A DNA stretch of 64,000 nt from Russula earlei (GCA_025769875.1 JAGFNK010000253.1:1-64000); one strand, 5' to 3'; shown: positions 1 through 12,223, counted from the stretch's first letter. Notes: a model not told the origin generated them from the letters alone. Made by a program: numbers and translations.

Positions 1-330
1 TCAACTGCTATCAGGCAACAAATCCTGAATATCACATACCTTGGAATTCATTAGGTTTGGCAATTAAAAATGAAACGCAATGCAGGCACTTAGGCCCCTT
101 TTACCAACCAAGAATTCCTGAATCTTGAACTTGAACTTAGATTTTGGGATTTTCTGGGAGTGACAGGAATGACAGGTGTGATATAAGTGACATAATAAAC
201 TAATATGAGTCTATTTCAAATATGAGTTATTTTTTGGTGTGATTTGCATTCATGTGCTGGGTTTACATGTGATATGTAAAATATTTTTTCTAACCCCTTC
301 CTTCCACTCCTTCCAAGTGGGGTATTGCAA
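1..330. mobile_element. Remnant end of a PIF/Harbinger-like element
   Basis: Bases ~86-200 repeat the terminal sequence of the element at 37.5-44.9 kb: an AGGCCCC start, then ACCAACCAAGAATTCCTGA, a CTTGAACTTGAACTT stretch and a GACAGG..GTGTGAT motif. The right partner of this end is not seen before 5 kb, so it is a fragment, probably cut by the element that begins near 331. AT-rich with almost no CpG. Confidence 0.55.
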
Positions 331-1186
331 GCATGTCATTATTGTCGTTTTCACGTGACCTTGCACTTGCCATTTTTGGATGTCATTTCAAGTGCAAAAT
401 TAAAACTGCTATATCTCAACAGTTTCTCAACAGATTGCCTTGAAACTTTGACAGTAGATCCTTATATACTGTATCTAGGTGCAGCTAAAATATGGGAGCC
501 TAATATTTAGTTCTTGAAATGTCAATTTTCAGGTGCTGACATGAGTGCAAAACTTTGAACTGCCATATCTCAACTGTTTCTGAATTGATTGACTTGGAAC
601 TTCAACAGTGGGATCTCATGTACTGTATCTAGGTGCAGCCCAAGAGTTGGGGTCTAATTCTTTGTTCTTGAAGTTTCAATTTTTGGGTGCAATCTGAGTG
701 TGAAATCTCAAACTGCCATATCTCAACCATTTCTCAATGGATTGCCTTGAAACTTGGACAGTGGGATCTCATGTAATGTGTCTAGGTGCAGCCAAAGAGT
801 TGGTGTCTAATTATCAGTTCTTGAAGTTTTGATTTTTGGGTGCCCATCTGCATGTGATTTTTCAAACTGTCATATCTCAACCATTTCTCGATGGATTGCC
901 TTGAAACTTGGACAGTAGAACCTCGTGTACTGTATCCAGAGGCAGCCAAATAATTGGTTTCACTTGTTGAATTTTCATGTTTTGGGGTGCTAACCCCAAG
1001 CATGATAAAATTACAGTATCCCTACAGCTGAGCACATGATATGATACAACTATTTATGACATAGTGTGCAAGAAGGGCATGTTCATGGGACCAGACAAAA
1101 ACTGACAGAAGAGCGATAAGACAAAATTGAAATGATAATGCGAGGCGTGTGTCAAGGCAGCGATTGCAATCGCATGTGAATGGGCA
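331..1186 (+). repeat. Left long inverted repeat with ~130-bp tandem subrepeats
   Basis: Inverted copy at 4010-4858. Inside, about four degenerate units of ~130 bp run head to tail, each holding a CATATCTCAAC motif, then GATTGCCTTGAAACTT, then ATCTAGGTGCAGCC. Iterated subterminal motifs of this kind are often transposase binding sites; that role is inferred here. Confidence 0.7.
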
Positions 1187-2031
1187 GGGCCAGAAATGGC
1201 TGCATATGATCCAAGAGGCAATTGATGAATGTGTAGAAAAGCTCAGTATCAAAAGAGCCTTCGATGACATCACAGTGTATGATACCATCATTGAGAGATA
1301 ACGCAGGAAGGACAGAATATCTGGCACATGAAAATCATGAGTTACATGGTGGTTATGGATTGCATGTCACACACCATTGTCCTTGACAGAAAAATGCCTT
1401 GCACATGGCTTTCCTGCCACGAATAGCCCAAGCTCATCCACAGTATGTTGTTTGGCAATCAACAGAACTCTCATCCACAAAGACAAGCTGATTTGGATAA
1501 TAGGTTCCAATACTGTGCAGCAAATGCAGCTCGCTTTTCTTCACTATGCTCAAGTGCAGTGCATGAGAGCTGTCCATCGTGTATCAGAAGTTTGAAATGT
1601 ACATAATGGAAAGTGCGTACCTTCTTCATACTAAAGCCAGCCTTGATAAGTGTCCTCCATATCATTGACACTGATACCAACACCCCACATGTCTCTAACA
1701 GTTCCATACGCAACTCATCAAGATAGAGATCTGGCACACTATTCAGAGTTGTGAGCAGGTGCTGTATGGGTCCAATTTCAATAAAAATGCCTGCTAGTAC
1801 AGATTTTGGGCCACATACCTCGACATCATAGTCACAAAGTGTCCAATGGAGTTGAGGTTTCGAGTGGTGGGAAAGTTTGACACCACCATTTTGCTTGAAG
1901 TTTGTGATGGTCTCTTTCACTTTTTGCTCACTTACATCTGTATACATGGAGATTTCCTCTGCAGACATGGTTGTGTTGAGACAAATGATGATCCATTGCA
2001 CTTCTTCTGAGACTACTTTGCCTTTAGCCAT
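1185..2031 (-). pseudogene. Tc1/mariner-type transposase, inactivated
   Basis: From the ATG at 2031 (MAKGKVV) the minus strand reads a helix-turn-helix region (SAEEISMYTDVSEQKVKETI), a second DNA-binding segment (YLDELRMELLETCG, then VSVSMIWRTLIKAGFSMKK) and EHSEEKRAAFAAQYW. After a likely intron it continues with FVDESS, holding the first catalytic Asp of a DDE_3 domain, a GWAWAIRGRKA-like motif and SVLPALSLNDGIIHCDVIEG. At least one in-frame TGA stands where related proteins have Arg (CGA to TGA), and no intact catalytic core is left. This order is that of the fungal Tc1/mariner homeodomain-like plus DDE endonuclease group. Not functional as read. Confidence 0.75.
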
Positions 2032-2670
2032 GGCAGTGATGGGTGTGTTGAAAAAATTTCCTCTTTGGGAATGAAGACATCTTGACCATCTTGGAGTCAG
2101 ACTCGGACTCCCTGATTACCACCACCCCCAGTCCCCTCTGCCCTCATCCACCATCAACCCTCATCATAGCTTCATCAGCTGCTCCATTCTTAGCCTTGCC
2201 AAGTCATCGCCATCATGGCCCCTGTCCTGCCCACTGCCTGCCTCTCGTCCATCCACACCTGCTTTGTCCACTGTCTAGTCATTTCAGGTCTGTTGGTCAT
2301 TCTGTTGGCCACATGTGCCACCTTGCTGTCTCAGTCCCAGTCACCACAGTCTCAGCCTCCTCAGTCGTCCCCTCTAGCCACCATTACTTTGGTCCAGCCA
2401 GCCCCTACAATGTCAGCTTTGTCTGGCTTCTTCCACCGCTTCAGTCTCACTCACAGCCATCACCTGAGCTCATCCATGCCACCATCTTGGTCTCAACCCC
2501 AACCATCATTTTAGTCTCATGCAACACACATTGTCCAAGAAGGCCCCAGACCTGAGCTTAGTCACTTGCCACCTCAGGAGGAGCAGAAACAGCCTCCACA
2601 CAACCAGTGCCAGAGATGCTGCTGACAAAAGTAATACGCCCCATGCCACCCCTCATGTCGCCTCATCCCC

Positions 2671-3296
2671 ATAGGTCTGAATGTGTCATACAACAGTGTA
2701 GACCATTAGGCATTCAAACATCCCAACAAGGTCCATACCATCATTGATCAAGAGCCATTTCTGGGTATCTCTGTGTCTGATCACTCATCTCTCCCAGACT
2801 GCTATCATTTATGAAGCTGATGAGCCCAACAGATCCCTATGCTGAACTGCCACACAAAACTTCTAGTGTTGCCAATGTACTGAAAATCTCTCGGCATCAA
2901 GTAAGGCAATGCCATCTCTATCTACCTTCCTATGGCATGGCAAGTGGTCACTGCCCTCCTCGTGTGTAGCGCTCATTGGTGCTGTCCACTCTGCTGTGTC
3001 CACTGGCTTCTCTGCAGAGGCACATCATGACCATATCAATGACTGCCAGAGCCGCATCATCCTTATTGCTGATGAAGGGCATCGCAGTGGGAAGACTATT
3101 GCAACCAAAGCAATAGTCAATTCAGCACTCAAGGGCTGCCCGCACATTGAGCACATCCTTGTTCTTAGGTGCACAGGGAACAAAGTTCCATGGATGCAGG
3201 GCCATGACAAGTGGTGGCACAAGGAGACAATGCAGGTCCTCAATTTCTGCACACCAGATATCTTGTCAGCAAAAGATCCACTCTTTATCCTTTATG
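2671..3296 (+). pseudogene. Captured acetyl-CoA synthetase fragment
   Basis: Conceptual translation on the plus strand gives, in order and with frame breaks, GLNVSYNSVDH then AFKHPNK; TAIIYEADEPNRS; AISIYLPMAWQVVTALL; GFSAEAHHDHINDCQSRIIL; ADEGHRSGKTIATKAIV; HILVLRCTGNKVPW; HDKWWHKETMQV; DPLFILY. This is the segment of acetyl-CoA synthetase (acetate + ATP + CoA to acetyl-CoA) just before the TSGSTG..KG nucleotide-binding motif. Stops and frameshifts interrupt it. Intron-like breaks remain, for example GT..AG between AFKHPNK and TAIIYEA, and a GTGAGA donor right after DPLFILY, so it was taken from genomic DNA rather than retrotransposed. The host copy is not in this window. Confidence 0.8.
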
Positions 3297-4009
3297 TGAG
3301 ATGCCTGCTTGCACATACCCATCGGCATGTGTCTGAACTTGCTGCAGAGGAGGGAACCCATGATGTGCAAGTTCCAGGTCTTGCTTGAGACCACACACAT
3401 ACAATACTGTGGTACACTGTGTGGGAGAGCAAAATGAAAAGTTGACAAAATGACAAAGGTATGCAATGTTATTTCTCCCTGCCATATGTACAAAACTCAT
3501 CCTTCCTCCCAGTCACCGCTCTGCTGGCTCACATGTGGCCAGCCACCAACAGTTCAAAACTTGAATGCCACCACTCGCATTCACCTCTTCCGTTGTTGGA
3601 CAGGACCAGGGAAAGCTTCCACGGTCGGTGAAGGGAACCTTCAGCTCTATTTTGAGGGTTATGTTGTGGATGAGCCAGGTGAACGGAGCAAGCTTTCATG
3701 TCCAAGTGTCAACAGCAATTTCCTGGTTTCAGGTAAGTATGATGCACCACATATGGAAGACATTTCCTGATGGCTTGCATAATAAAAAGCTGCATTTTTT
3801 GAAGTGTGAGAGGGGTAAGCAGTGTGAAATGCAACGATCATAGTGCACGAATGCCGCATCACACACAAGAAATGCCAAAAGGTGCCCAACAGCAGCACAC
3901 TGTCACTCACCATGTTGCTCTGACCTAATGAGCCACCCCCCCATTGTTTGTCATCGTTCGCCGCTGCCATACTCAAGGGCTCACAGCCCACCATCACCTT
4001 GCCTCGCCC

Positions 4010-4858
4010 ATTCACACACAATCGCAATCGCTGCCTTGACACACACCTCACGTTATCATTTTGATTTTGTCTTATCACTCTTCCATCAGTCCTTGTCCGG
4101 TCCTATGAACATGCCCTTCTCATGCACTATGTTATAAATAGTTGTATCATATCATGTGCTCAGCTGTAGGGATAATGTAATTTTATCATGCTTGGGGTCA
4201 GCACCCCAAAATGTGAAATTCAACAAGTGAAACCAATTATTTGGCTGCCTCTGGATACAGTACATGAGGTTCTACTGTTCAAGTTTCAAGGCAATCCATC
4301 AAGAAATGGTTGAGATATGACAGTTTGAAAAATCACATGCAGATGGGCACCCAAAAATCAAAACTTCAAGAACTGATAATTAGACACCAACTCTTTGGCT
4401 GCACCTAGACACATTACATGAGATCCCACTGTCCAAGTTTCAAGGCAATCCATTGAGAAATGGTTGAGATTATGGCAGTTTGAAATTTCACACTCAGATT
4501 GCACCCAAAAATTGAAACTTCAAGAACAAAGAATTAGACCCCAACTCTTGGGCTGCACCTAGATACAGTACATGAGATCCCACTGTTGAAGTTCCAAGTC
4601 AATCAATTCAGAAACAGTTGAGATATGGCAGTTCAAAGTTTTGCACTCATGTCAGCACCTGAAAATCAACATTTCAAGAACTAAATATTAGGCTCCCATA
4701 TTTTAGCTGCACCTAGATACAGTATATAAGGATCTACTGTCAAAGTTTCAAGGCAATCTGTTGAGAAACTGTTGAGATATAGCAGTTTTAATTTTGCACT
4801 TGAAATGACATCCAAAAATGGCAAGTGCAAGGTCACATGAAAACAACAATAATGATGG
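4010..4858 (-). repeat. Right long inverted repeat
   Basis: Reverse-complement counterpart of 331-1186, with the same ~130-bp subrepeats. It begins inside sequence matching the 3' part of the transposase region of the left arm (the CCATTCACA..CGCAATCGCTGCC block). Confidence 0.7.
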
Positions 4859-5444
4859 AACCTACAAGACTCATCCATATTTTCCCTATGGATACCCACT
4901 GAACATTCCACACACTCCTTAGTACTGACTTTGAGCCATATAGATACTTTACTTAATGGTTGTGAGTGTGATATTTTAGGTACATACCTACATAAAATAG
5001 TATGTAACCTAAAAACTTTGCCTGCTGCCTCACTGACTTCATGGATTCACAGTGCAGTGATGAATCGGACTTTGAAAATGAAATGGCACGTGTGACCTGA
5101 GTGTACCGACGAATGACTGGGTGGTGACGAAGGTACAGTAATATAGTATTACAACCGTGCAATACAATCAACCATAATGGATGACATTTTCGCCCAATAA
5201 GTTTACCACTGGACTGGGACTGACGGGTGGGATACGATGAGTGTTATATTCCGGGAAAAAAAAAAAAGATGTGCGATGTGCTATGTGATAACAATAAATA
5301 TCAATCGACTCAAGATGTCAGAAAAAAGAGAGGGGACGATACTCCGAGGGCAGATAGTAGGTACAACTACTAGAAAGTGAACGAACGCAACGTAACCACC
5401 CAGAAGAGAGAAAGAAGCTGCAGAAAGCGGGGCAAAGATTCTAC
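4859..5444. other. Intergenic between transposon and HRP1-like gene
   Basis: No supported gene. 4,860-5,190 is AT-rich; about 5,190 onwards becomes GC-normal, with a short A-run at 5,257-5,268. It should hold the 3' untranslated region and poly(A) signals of the minus-strand gene ending at 5,445. Confidence 0.4.
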
Positions 5445-7868
5445 TCATCCGCGCGCATACGGATGAAAGCCGTGCTGTCCACGGTTCGTGACGCGCGCAG
5501 GCCCCGGTCCTTGATTCATCCCAGGACGACCGCGCGCAGTGCCCATCATGCCCATATTTTGTCGTATGCCCATGCCCATGCCCATACCGTTACCCGCCAT
5601 TGCAGCGGCGGCAGCGCTCATCGCGGGCGCGACCATACCTCCCATGCCCGTGGCGTTCCCCCCTGCCATGCCGATCGGGCCCATCCCGAGGCGCATCCCG
5701 CCCACGCCCGCGCCCATTCCGGCCATGGCGTTGCCCATGTTGGCAGCGCTCCCCATTGGGGTCATGCCGGCCACTGGGGCGTTGCCGGTCATTGCGCCCA
5801 TGGTGCCCATACCGAATCGTCCCATGCCCATGCCCATGCCCATCATAGGGTTGAAGCCACTCATCATGCCCATGCCTCCCCCCATCATGGCGCCATAAGG
5901 AGTACCCATTCCGCTCATCATGCGCTGATACATCATGGACATGTCGCCTGCGCCTGCGTTGTTCATTGCCATAAAGGGCATACTGGTGCCCATCGCCGCA
6001 GTATTGCCTCCCGCAACTTGACCGTTATTAAAGTTGTTTGGCGTGACTGCATTCTGTCGTTGTTGATCACGTTGGCTGCGTGGCTGCGCCGTTTTCACTT
6101 CAATCTGGAGGCGTTGAGATGAGGATTGGATCGGAGGCGACGAACGACGAGGCGAAACGCACCTGTTTGTCATCAAGGACGAGTCCAAGCTTACCGACAA
6201 GCTGAGAATCGTTGCTATTATCCTCAAACGTAACGAAGCCGAATCCCTTCGATCGGCCCGTCTCGCGGTCGACCATAACCGTGGCATCGACGACTTTGCC
6301 GAAATTTCCGAAGAAAGCACGCATGGATTCCGCAGTCGTATGGGGTGCTAAGCCCCCGACGAAGTAGCGCGTGTTCCGCAGGTGCTCCTCGCGTGGAATC
6401 GCACGCTTAGGGTCGATCTGTGCGAATCAGGTTTTTGGTCAGAAGGACGGTTGACCGTTCAAGTGGGCAGCACACGGACGGCCTTCCCATCCAGGAAATG
6501 CTCCCGGACCATGACCGCGTTGACCGACGCCGGATCTTCAAAGGTGAGGAAAGCAAACCCGCGCGACTTGCCGTCGTTGTCCCGGACGATCGTACAGGCA
6601 TCGACCTTTCCAAACTCGGAAAAGTAATTTCGCAAGCCCTCTGGTATAAAGAGAAAATCACACGCCACCGCACAATTCAAGTTAGCAAAATGGACATGAC
6701 ATTTGCAAAAGAGGACAAGAGAGTGGAACGAGATGGGGGGGGGGGGGAAAAGTACCATCTGTTGTATCCCAGGATAAGCCGCCGACAAACATCTTGCTGT
6801 AAAGGATGTGGCCGGAAGAGACGTGACGTAAGCGACAGAGGAGATGCAGGGCGGCGTAGGCGTAGGCGTAGCAAAGCGAGATAGCGGAGAACACAAGTAA
6901 GTTTAGTCATCTTTGGTAGCAAGCAAGATATAGATGGAACGGTGGAGAAAGTGAAGGAAGACGGTACACGTGGAGGCGCGATGGCCATCGAAGCTCGCCA
7001 CAACATCGTAAAAGGCACAAGCAAGCAGATGACGACTCGTACGGGTGGACACTACTGCTAAGCAGTAAGCAAGCTGACCGCACAGCGCTTTCTCTCTAGA
7101 TATCGTGAACACTACCAGGGCAACCTAGATCCAGTGAATTGTGGGGGGGAGCGGGGGTCGGGGAGGCCCCAACCCCCCACTTCTTTCAGGTACAACGACG
7201 ATGACGACGCCAAAGACGGATGATACAGCACGAGTCAGAGAACGGAAACACGTACCCTTCGTCCTTCATCTCGGACGGCCTGACAGGTCGCACCTGCCCA
7301 TCAGCGGTCGTCATCGTCGTCACCACCTGCCGTGATCGCGCTGGCGCCCGCGGAGCCGGACGAAGCGGTCCCGCTCGTCTGGTTGAATTGCGCAAGACGG
7401 GCGGCATCGAGGCGCCCTCGTTCCTGGCTCGGCGTCTGACGGTACGACGACGAAAATTGCTCTGCCACCTGCGCCGAGTAGGACAGCGGGACGGCGTTGT
7501 TGTTATTGATGTTGTTGTTGTTATTGTTCCCGCCAACGGAAGTGGTGGGTTTTTGGGGAAGCGATCGGTCAGCGTTGGTTCGTGGTTTAGAGGAGGACAG
7601 AGAGGAGGAAGAGTCCAAGGTCGGGATCGGTTGCGCGGGTTCGAACTCCGGGGCGACTGCGGAGAAGTCTTCTGGTGGCTCGATGAATTCTGCGGCGGGG
7701 TCGTCAGCGTTGGGGTCAGTCATGGCGGAAGGGTGCTCAAGAGCAAAGTCTTCTTCGAATTCGTCGCCATAAAGACCTGTGGGAAAAGTCAGGGGAGGAG
7801 GGAGAGGGGAGAAAGGGGGAGGCACCATCGTAAAGGTTGTCATCTGCAGAAGATTCAACCCTGGCCAT
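5445..7868 (-). CDS. HRP1: HRP1/Musashi-type RNA-binding protein, two RRMs and Met/Gly-rich tail
   Basis: Six exons read by eye: 7868-7826, 7776-7256, 6796-6756, 6640-6480, 6417-6163 and 6104-5445. The start MARVESSADDNLYDG leads into an acidic, Asn-rich N-terminus. RRM1 holds RNP2 (MFVGGLSWDTT) and RNP1 (SRGFAFLTF), and ends LDGKAIDPKRAIPREE, the Hrp1 linker signature. RRM2 holds YFVGGLAP and RNP1 KGFGFVTFED, then IEVKTAQPR. The C-terminal ~200 residues are Met/Gly-rich (MGMGMG repeats), ending HPYARG. Yeast Hrp1 binds UA-rich efficiency elements in pre-mRNA 3' processing (CF IB) and shuttles out with mRNA; that role is inferred by homology. The intron between 6755 and 6641 has a 13-nt C run on the coding strand. 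All exon joins keep frame. Confidence 0.9.
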
Positions 7869-8121
7869 GAGTCGTCGTCGAGGCGAGGACGGGAAAAGAG
7901 GGGAGACGAGTGTTAGGCAGTGCGGGGCTTAATTATTTGGGTTTGAAACAAACAATACCAAATATCTCACGGTCCGTGCGTGACCCACAGACTGCGTACA
8001 CTGACACTGCCTCTCAGGTGGTTAATTGCACAAGTACATATCAAAAAAACTGTGTGTGAATGAGCATTAAAAACGAACATCCAAAGCGTCCTCCACATCT
8101 GAGTTCCCACTCGCCTCACCA

Positions 8122-9224
8122 TCAGTGCACTCCGTTCACCAATGACATCTGCTGCAACAGGCGCTGCGTGCGCTCCGCAACGGCGTCATAAGCGTAGTGC
8201 ACCGGCTGTTGCGGCCAGCCTGGGCGAGGCGAATCCGAGTCCGAATCGCTTATACCGCTGTCATCCGGCGCCGTGTTCTTTGCGTCGCGAGGATCCGTTC
8301 GGTCGTAAAAGATGTCATCTGGGTTGAACGCATCCGCTGCGTCGAGGTTAATGTGTGGTATCATCGAGGGTCAACCGTGCACGACTTACGATCCGTCTCC
8401 TCTGCCTCGACCAGTCGCCTCTTGCCTAGCGCCTTCGCACTCGGTCTAATGGGTGTACGGATCTCCTCTTCCTCCTCATCCTCGTCCTCATCCTCCTCAT
8501 CCCCGCGCTGGACAACGATACCCAAAGGCGGTGGTGTCGGTTTCGACGCAACCCCATTCGACGTCTCGGAAGGCGCCGAGGGGGTATTAGGCATGGCGGA
8601 AAGGAGAGACGGTCGAGCAAACCCGACCCGCTCGGGTGATGGTGTATGGGAACGGTGCGTTACAAGGCCCGGCGAGCGAGGACCGTGCGGTGCTGGCGGG
8701 GGCAGGGCAAGCGACTGTTGTTGTGTCCCATAATTCGCATACTGAACCGGAATTGGGGGTAACGGGTGGGGCGGGCTCGCATGGGGCTGCAAAGAGGCAG
8801 GAATCGACAAATGATGGGGCTGCGGTGAAGGTGAGGGCGACGGCGACGGGCTGCGCGAGGATGAGCCGAGCGATGTAGGAGGTAAATCTAGACGATGCAC
8901 GTAGCCGCGGTCATCTACAACGTTCTTCTGCCAAACAACGTTCAGCTCGCAGTGACGATAGGGGTATGACAGTAAACGTACTGAGCGGTCCAGACGAATT
9001 TCTTGTCGACTGCGCTCCAATGCCTCACGCTCGATACCTATCCGCTCAATGTCGTCATACATCCGCAACACGGATGTCAGCGCCTCATTTGCTTCGAGAA
9101 GCGAGCCGAGTAGCTGCTCTTCGGGCGTAAGCTCCACGGGCGAATCCTCTCCGCTGCTTTGCTTATGGCGATGAGGTTTAGATAGCACATTTTGTCCATT
9201 CGGTCGCTTCGTTGAACGTTGTTG

Positions 9225-9260
<36 letters not shown>

Positions 9261-11278
9261 AGCTTCACGGGCAGCACGCGATCGATCCGCTCCTGCTGTC
9301 GCCCATGGTATTTGCGCGGCAATCAGTTCCTGAGAGTTGAGGCACTTTGTGTACCACTCCTGTGTTGTTGGGACCATCAGCTTCCTGATCTCTAAACTAA
9401 ACAAAGGGACGCGTGCCTTGACGATTTCCTTCTCTCGCAAGTCTTCCGGAGTGGCAAACGCGAGGGCCTCGTTGAGCACTTGTGCGTTCCCTTGTGCAAA
9501 ACGGCATTCTTGGAACAGACGCCGCATGTCCTCTTCAAGGGGTATGACACGCTGCAGCTGACGGTCACCATGGCTAGGTGCCTCGCGCTTCGCACGAGCA
9601 GGCTGCTGTGGTGGCGGTAGAACCACCTGGGTCTGAGTCTGCTGCGTCTGTGTCTGGGTCTGGGGTTGTGGCTGTGGCTGTGTCTGTGGCGGTTGTGATT
9701 GCGTCTGTGGTTGTGGCGGTGGCGGAGCTTGAGGCTGAGTATTCGTCGGGGGCGGCGCAGTTTGAAGTGATTGTGGGTGCATGGGCGGCGGCACATAACC
9801 AGAGGCAAGACTGAGCGCGGTACTTCGCCGTGGTGAAGGTGGGTTGAACATCGCGTCGTCAGGGTCAAAGGGGACGCCCTAGGTTACGTCTCAGTGATCA
9901 AAATGAATTTGACGTGCGAGCATATACCGACCTCGTCGGGCTTTCCGGCTGGCTTGACCTTTCTCCAAAGCGAACGAAAGCTCGACTCGTTTTTGGACGT
10001 GACCCCAGAGCTCGCATATGCCGCTGCCGCGAGGACGTCAAGTAAGCGCTCGCGAACGACAGGTGAGGTGCGCTGCGACATGAGAACATCCTCTAGGGTG
10101 TCCAAGAACTTGCTTTTCGCGCATTGATGCACAAAAAGCTCGGATGAGTTCCGCAACATGACGGCCCAAAGCTACGAGAACGAGATTAGATGCAGATGAT
10201 CCGTGAGGGAAGGTGGGAGCGCGCACCCTTGCCGCTGACAGCTGTTGTGGCGCATCGCCATATCTGAAATTGGATCAAATTGGCAAGGTACGACGGGGAA
10301 AAAGACGGCGGGGAACGCACTTGAACTCTCTCCGAAGGGCCTTCGCCGCTTCCTTGGCGTTAGCCTCTGTGGCCGACGCTCGCTCGCAGACATCGAGAAC
10401 GACTGCCCAGTCTTCGGACGAGGTCGCAGTCAAATAGCCTGAGAAGAAGAATCAGAAATTCCAAGGGCACCACGTTAGACAGATGAGGGGCGAAAAATAC
10501 CGATCATCCTCATGAGGTCAGTGTTGCCCATCCTCCCTCTCGCGGGGGTCCCGGCGGTGGTTGTCACGTTCGCCGGCGCTGGCCCAACTCCAGAAACCAC
10601 CAAGCTTCTTTTCTTCGCGGATGGAGCCCTCGCTGGCTGCGTACATGACCGTTTCGTCGTCGCGGATGGAACGGGCATCGACGTTGGCGGGCGGGGGCGA
10701 GAACTGAGGGTTGAGGGCGTTGAGGATGCTGACGGCGGTGGTGCCGGCGCGGCGATCCTTCTCGCGTTCCCGGGTGTCCTTGTTGTTGTGGGGCGAGCGG
10801 ACGGAGGTGGGCGCGGGGAACGGTGATGGGGTTCGCGCGGTGTTGATTGGCGGGTTGGCGAGGGGCGGCGAAGCCCCTGGAGGGAGTGATGCGAGCGAAG
10901 AGGAGCGAGACGAGGTCAAGGGCAAGATCTTGGGCGGCTCTGGATTGCTGTTGGGGTCTGCGGCCAGGACGTGCCAGTTTTCATCATCGGATGCGGGTGT
11001 CGGGTGATGGGCGTCGTAGGACGGAGGGATGGGACGAATCTGGTGGAGGGGTTGGATCGATGGGTAGTGGGGGTGATGCGCCTGCAACGTCTGGAACTCC
11101 TGGGGTGAGGAGAAAATGGAGGGTGGGTGAAAGAGGGTGTGTAAAAATATCTCAAAAGGCGGGAAAGGGGGATGGGTACCTCTGAAGAGTTGGCGGAGGT
11201 CAGATCTGGAGGGACCTCCCGCGAAGCTGGGGTGACCTTTGCGAGTTTTGGTTTGTCCCTTGTGAACAATTTGCGCAT
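8122..11278 (-). CDS. VHS and GAT domain protein, Lsb5-like endocytic adaptor
   Basis: Starts at MRKLFTRDKPKLAK (11278). A disordered Pro/Ser-rich region follows, then a VHS domain (DLMRMIGYLTATSSEDW, VLDVCERASATEANAKEA, ALRREFKYGDAPQQLSAARL, WAVMLRN), the link KPDEGVPFDPDDAMF, a Pro/Gln-rich spacer, a helical GAT-like region (MRRLFQECRFAQGNAQVLNE; CLNSQELIAAQIPW; LLGSLLEANEALTSVLRMYD) with a polyQ run at ~9225-9258, an acidic patch and the end QMSLVNGVH at 8122. The order VHS then GAT matches yeast Lsb5, which works at cortical actin and endocytosis with Las17 and Ent/Pan proteins. About ten introns. The join near 10,520-10,600 fits only with a ~52-nt intron after GGFW, so it is uncertain. 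The intron at ~9,403-9,347 has a GC-AG border (AAG|gcacgc) but is also readable in frame. Confidence 0.8.
9225..9258 (-). repeat. CAG/CTG triplet run coding polyglutamine
   Basis: A pure CTG run on the plus strand followed by GTT interruptions codes about 14 Gln inside the linker of the VHS/GAT protein, between RSRAAREAQ and RSTKRPNG. Such runs vary in length between strains. Confidence 0.8.
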
Positions 11279-12223
11279 GGTGAAGAAAAGGGAACAGGAT
11301 GAAGAGAGGAAGGAGGAGCGAAAAGGAAACAAGGGGGAAGGGGACAGGTCTGATGTGGGATCGTACGTAGGCGCTGGGCTGGGACACCCGCGCTATCAGA
11401 CCTCCTTTACGCTCTGCACACACGCACACCTCATCCTTGCACCGCCTCCTCCCATTTCACTCCCGCTGTCCCTCTCATCCACTCGCAGTTCGCAGTGCAG
11501 TACTCTACCTAGCTTCGCCTCCTCGTCTATCAAATCGCATTTCATCTCCTCCCCACCTCCCCCCCCCCCTTTTTTTTTTCTTTTTCTTCTTTGTCCGACT
11601 CCCCAAAAACCGTCATTCCGGCTGTGGATCATGACGCTTTGCCGTTTATCCCATGCTTTCCGATTCGTGCGATGCTCTACTCTCCATTGGCCACGTCCGG
11701 TAGGTTGTGAAAGGATGTGAAGGCTAAACCTTCCGGCGGCTCCTTATGCGAAAGTTTCCCCGGCCTCTTTGACACTTCCTACCCTGTTTCCTCCCAGGAT
11801 GGTCGTGTCGTGTGACCGTTCTCTCCGAAATTGTAAAGTTTATGAGCGTTCATCGTGAAAACATGGCTCGTTCTTGGGCCCGATGAGGATCGAGGAGGGG
11901 CGGCCCGCCAAGAACGGCCATGACCGCGGCGGCGGCAGCACCCAGTTTGACACATCATCATATCCAACCGTTGATGCCCAAGGGATTCAGAAGCATCCCA
12001 ACAAATTCGCGTGGAGGCGATCCATCTTGGGAGCTCAGGAGACGGCGCTATTCTACAACCAGAGTGAGGTAACGGGCCCTTCGCTTGCGGCGCGCAGTGC
12101 AATATAAATGGTGATAGGCGACTACAGAATCGAATCGTACAGAGGCAGTAACGAACAAGTGCATGTAACATATCACTCGAAAATACAAGCCAGATCCATC
12201 TCGCTCGCCACCGCATCATCGCA
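11279..12223. other. Intergenic between VHS/GAT gene and NNF1
   Basis: Divides the promoter side of the minus-strand VHS/GAT gene from the 3' end of NNF1. CT-rich stretches at 11,400-11,600 with a C10T9 block near 11,561-11,580 look like promoter or 5'UTR pyrimidine tracts. ORFs here look like frame shadows. Confidence 0.4.

Larger units (their letters stand above)
331..4858. mobile_element. Tc1/mariner-like composite element with ~850-bp terminal inverted repeats
   Basis: The left (331-1186) and right (4010-4858) flanks are inverted copies of each other, recognisable over their whole length with scattered substitutions. Between them lie a broken Tc1/mariner-type transposase on the minus strand (about 1.2-2.0 kb), a Pro/Ser/His-rich low-complexity stretch (2.1-2.55 kb) and a decayed acetyl-CoA synthetase fragment on the plus strand (about 2.67-3.30 kb). 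The inverted repeat includes the 3' part of the transposase region, so the right arm may be a duplicated and inverted left end rather than an original terminal repeat. Many differences between the arms are C/T or G/A at former CpG sites. Confidence 0.7.

Noticed and set aside
2082..2555. Pro/Ser/His-rich 157-codon frame
   Set aside because: Low-complexity sequence inside a decayed transposon with no domain.
5463..6122. Plus-strand frames rich in His/Ala/Pro opposite the HRP1 tail
   Set aside because: Shadows of the Met/Gly-rich repeats of the minus-strand protein.
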